This document shows, piece after piece, positions 63,515-64,000 of a DNA stretch of 64,000 nt. This DNA is from Ancylobacter pratisalsi. Lineage in GTDB: Bacteria; Pseudomonadota; Alphaproteobacteria; Rhizobiales; Xanthobacteraceae. The notes beneath the pieces are model-generated. The model worked only from the letters and a program-made list of their open reading frames with translations, had not been told where the DNA came from and made no database searches. The stretch lies in NCBI RefSeq assembly GCF_010669125.1, contig NZ_CP048630.1:1934001-1998000 (forward strand), written 5' to 3'. Made by a program: the position numbers and the translations under genes. Each line of letters starts with the position of its first letter. Position 1 is the stretch's first letter.

Positions 63515-64000
63515 TCAGTGTCCCGCCCTGCCCGCTACCTTCTCACGCGCGGCGTCGAGCTTCTCGATGATCGCCTTGGCGATCAGCGTCACCAGCGCAA
63601 CGGCGGTGAGGATGGTCGCCACCGCGAAGGCGGCGATGGCATTGTTGTCCTGGTAAAGCAGCTCGATCTGCAATGGCAATGTGTTGGTCTGGCCGCGAAT
63701 ATTGCCGGAGACCACCGACACCGCACCGAACTCGCCCATGACACGCGCATTGCACAGCGCCGCGCCATAGAGCAGCGCGAAGCGCACATTGGGCAGCGTC
63801 ACCAGCCGCAGGATCCGCCACCCCCCGGCCCCCAGCGTTACCGCCGCTTCCTCTTCCTCGGACCCCTGGGCGATCATCAGGGGGATCAGCTCGCGGGCGA
63901 CGAAGGGTGCTGTAACGAAAAGACTGGCGAGGATGATGCCCGGCACGGCGAACATGATCTTGATGTCATGTTCCTGCAGCCACGGCCCCAGCAGCCCCTG
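63515..64000 (-). CDS. cysW: Sulfate ABC transporter permease CysW, C-terminal part
   Basis: The C-terminal 161 codons of an inner-membrane permease are visible; the N-terminus lies beyond the window. The cytoplasmic EAA-type loop for ATPase contact is [23 protein letters not shown]. The blocks [33 protein letters not shown] are typical of CysW, which imports sulfate or thiosulfate with CysT, CysA and a binding protein. A membrane helix near the end ([23 protein letters not shown]) is followed by a charged tail. cysT should lie just beyond the window edge. Confidence 0.92.
   Translation of the reverse strand, partial: QGLLGPWLQEHDIKIMFAVPGIILASLFVTAPFVARELIPLMIAQGSEEEEAAVTLGAGGWRILRLVTLPNVRFALLYGAALCNARVMGEFGAVSVVSGNIRGQTNTLPLQIELLYQDNNAIAAFAVATILTAVALVTLIAKAIIEKLDAAREKVAGRAGH

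Overview
This window is a GC-rich (by eye about two thirds G+C), gene-dense chromosomal segment of an alphaproteobacterium. The conserved blocks fit Hyphomicrobiales: murJ-trpS, the Fur-like gene-plsC-miaB-phoH-ybeY-corC-lnt-XRE regulator-metK-trmB chain, ileS-lspA followed by two M16 peptidases, and ihfB followed by a LapA-type gene. The protein sequences look most like Xanthobacteraceae (Ancylobacter, Starkeya, Xanthobacter or Azorhizobium relatives). The family placement is inference. I saw no rRNA, tRNA, CRISPR array, insertion sequence, prophage or plasmid gene.

Region 1 (1-18.2 kb) is core housekeeping on the plus strand. It holds the end of murJ, trpS, a universal stress protein, a glutathionyl-hydroquinone reductase, an NFU-type Fe-S carrier, tsaB-rimI, a Fur-family regulator, plsC, miaB-phoH-ybeY-corC-lnt (tRNA modification, rRNA processing, envelope), an XRE regulator, metK with a strong terminator, trmB, a YqjD/YqjE-like membrane pair and an exported TPR protein. 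Region 2 (18.2-33.5 kb) is mixed. It holds DoxX, an MFS transporter with a LysR regulator, an L,D-transpeptidase lipoprotein, a minus-strand operon ygfZ-tag-HD hydrolase-tyrosine phosphatase, ohr, polA, truA, a dihydroorotase, an orphan HisKA_2-type histidine kinase and a Crp/Fnr regulator.

Region 3 (33.6-47.2 kb) holds a HAD phosphatase, ribF, ileS-lspA, a secreted protein of unknown function, an active plus inactive M16 peptidase pair, a lipoprotein, a DUF3422 membrane protein and an exported alpha/beta hydrolase. Region 4 (47.2-54.1 kb) is a catabolic operon. Glycolate oxidase glcD, glcE and glcF are interrupted by an 8-oxoguanine-deaminase-like amidohydrolase and followed by an asparaginase. 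A GNAT enzyme and an ornithine/lysine decarboxylase with a long 5' leader follow on the other strand.

Region 5 (56.9-61.1 kb) is a gamma-glutamyltransferase-family gene followed by a partial C-P lyase accessory cassette: phnM, a DUF1045 protein with two HxT motifs, and a hexapeptide-repeat transferase. No phnG-L genes are in the window. Region 6 (61.1-64 kb) has sppA, ihfB, a LapA-type protein, a clearly degraded ornithine cyclodeaminase pseudogene and the 3' part of cysW.

The points most worth checking are the 8-oxoguanine deaminase inside the glycolate oxidase operon, the split phosphonate cassette with a candidate PhnP replacement, the decarboxylase leader RNA, the multiply deleted ornithine cyclodeaminase gene, and several near-perfect palindromes at regulatory positions. 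No single feature amounts to a clearly new defence or mobile system.
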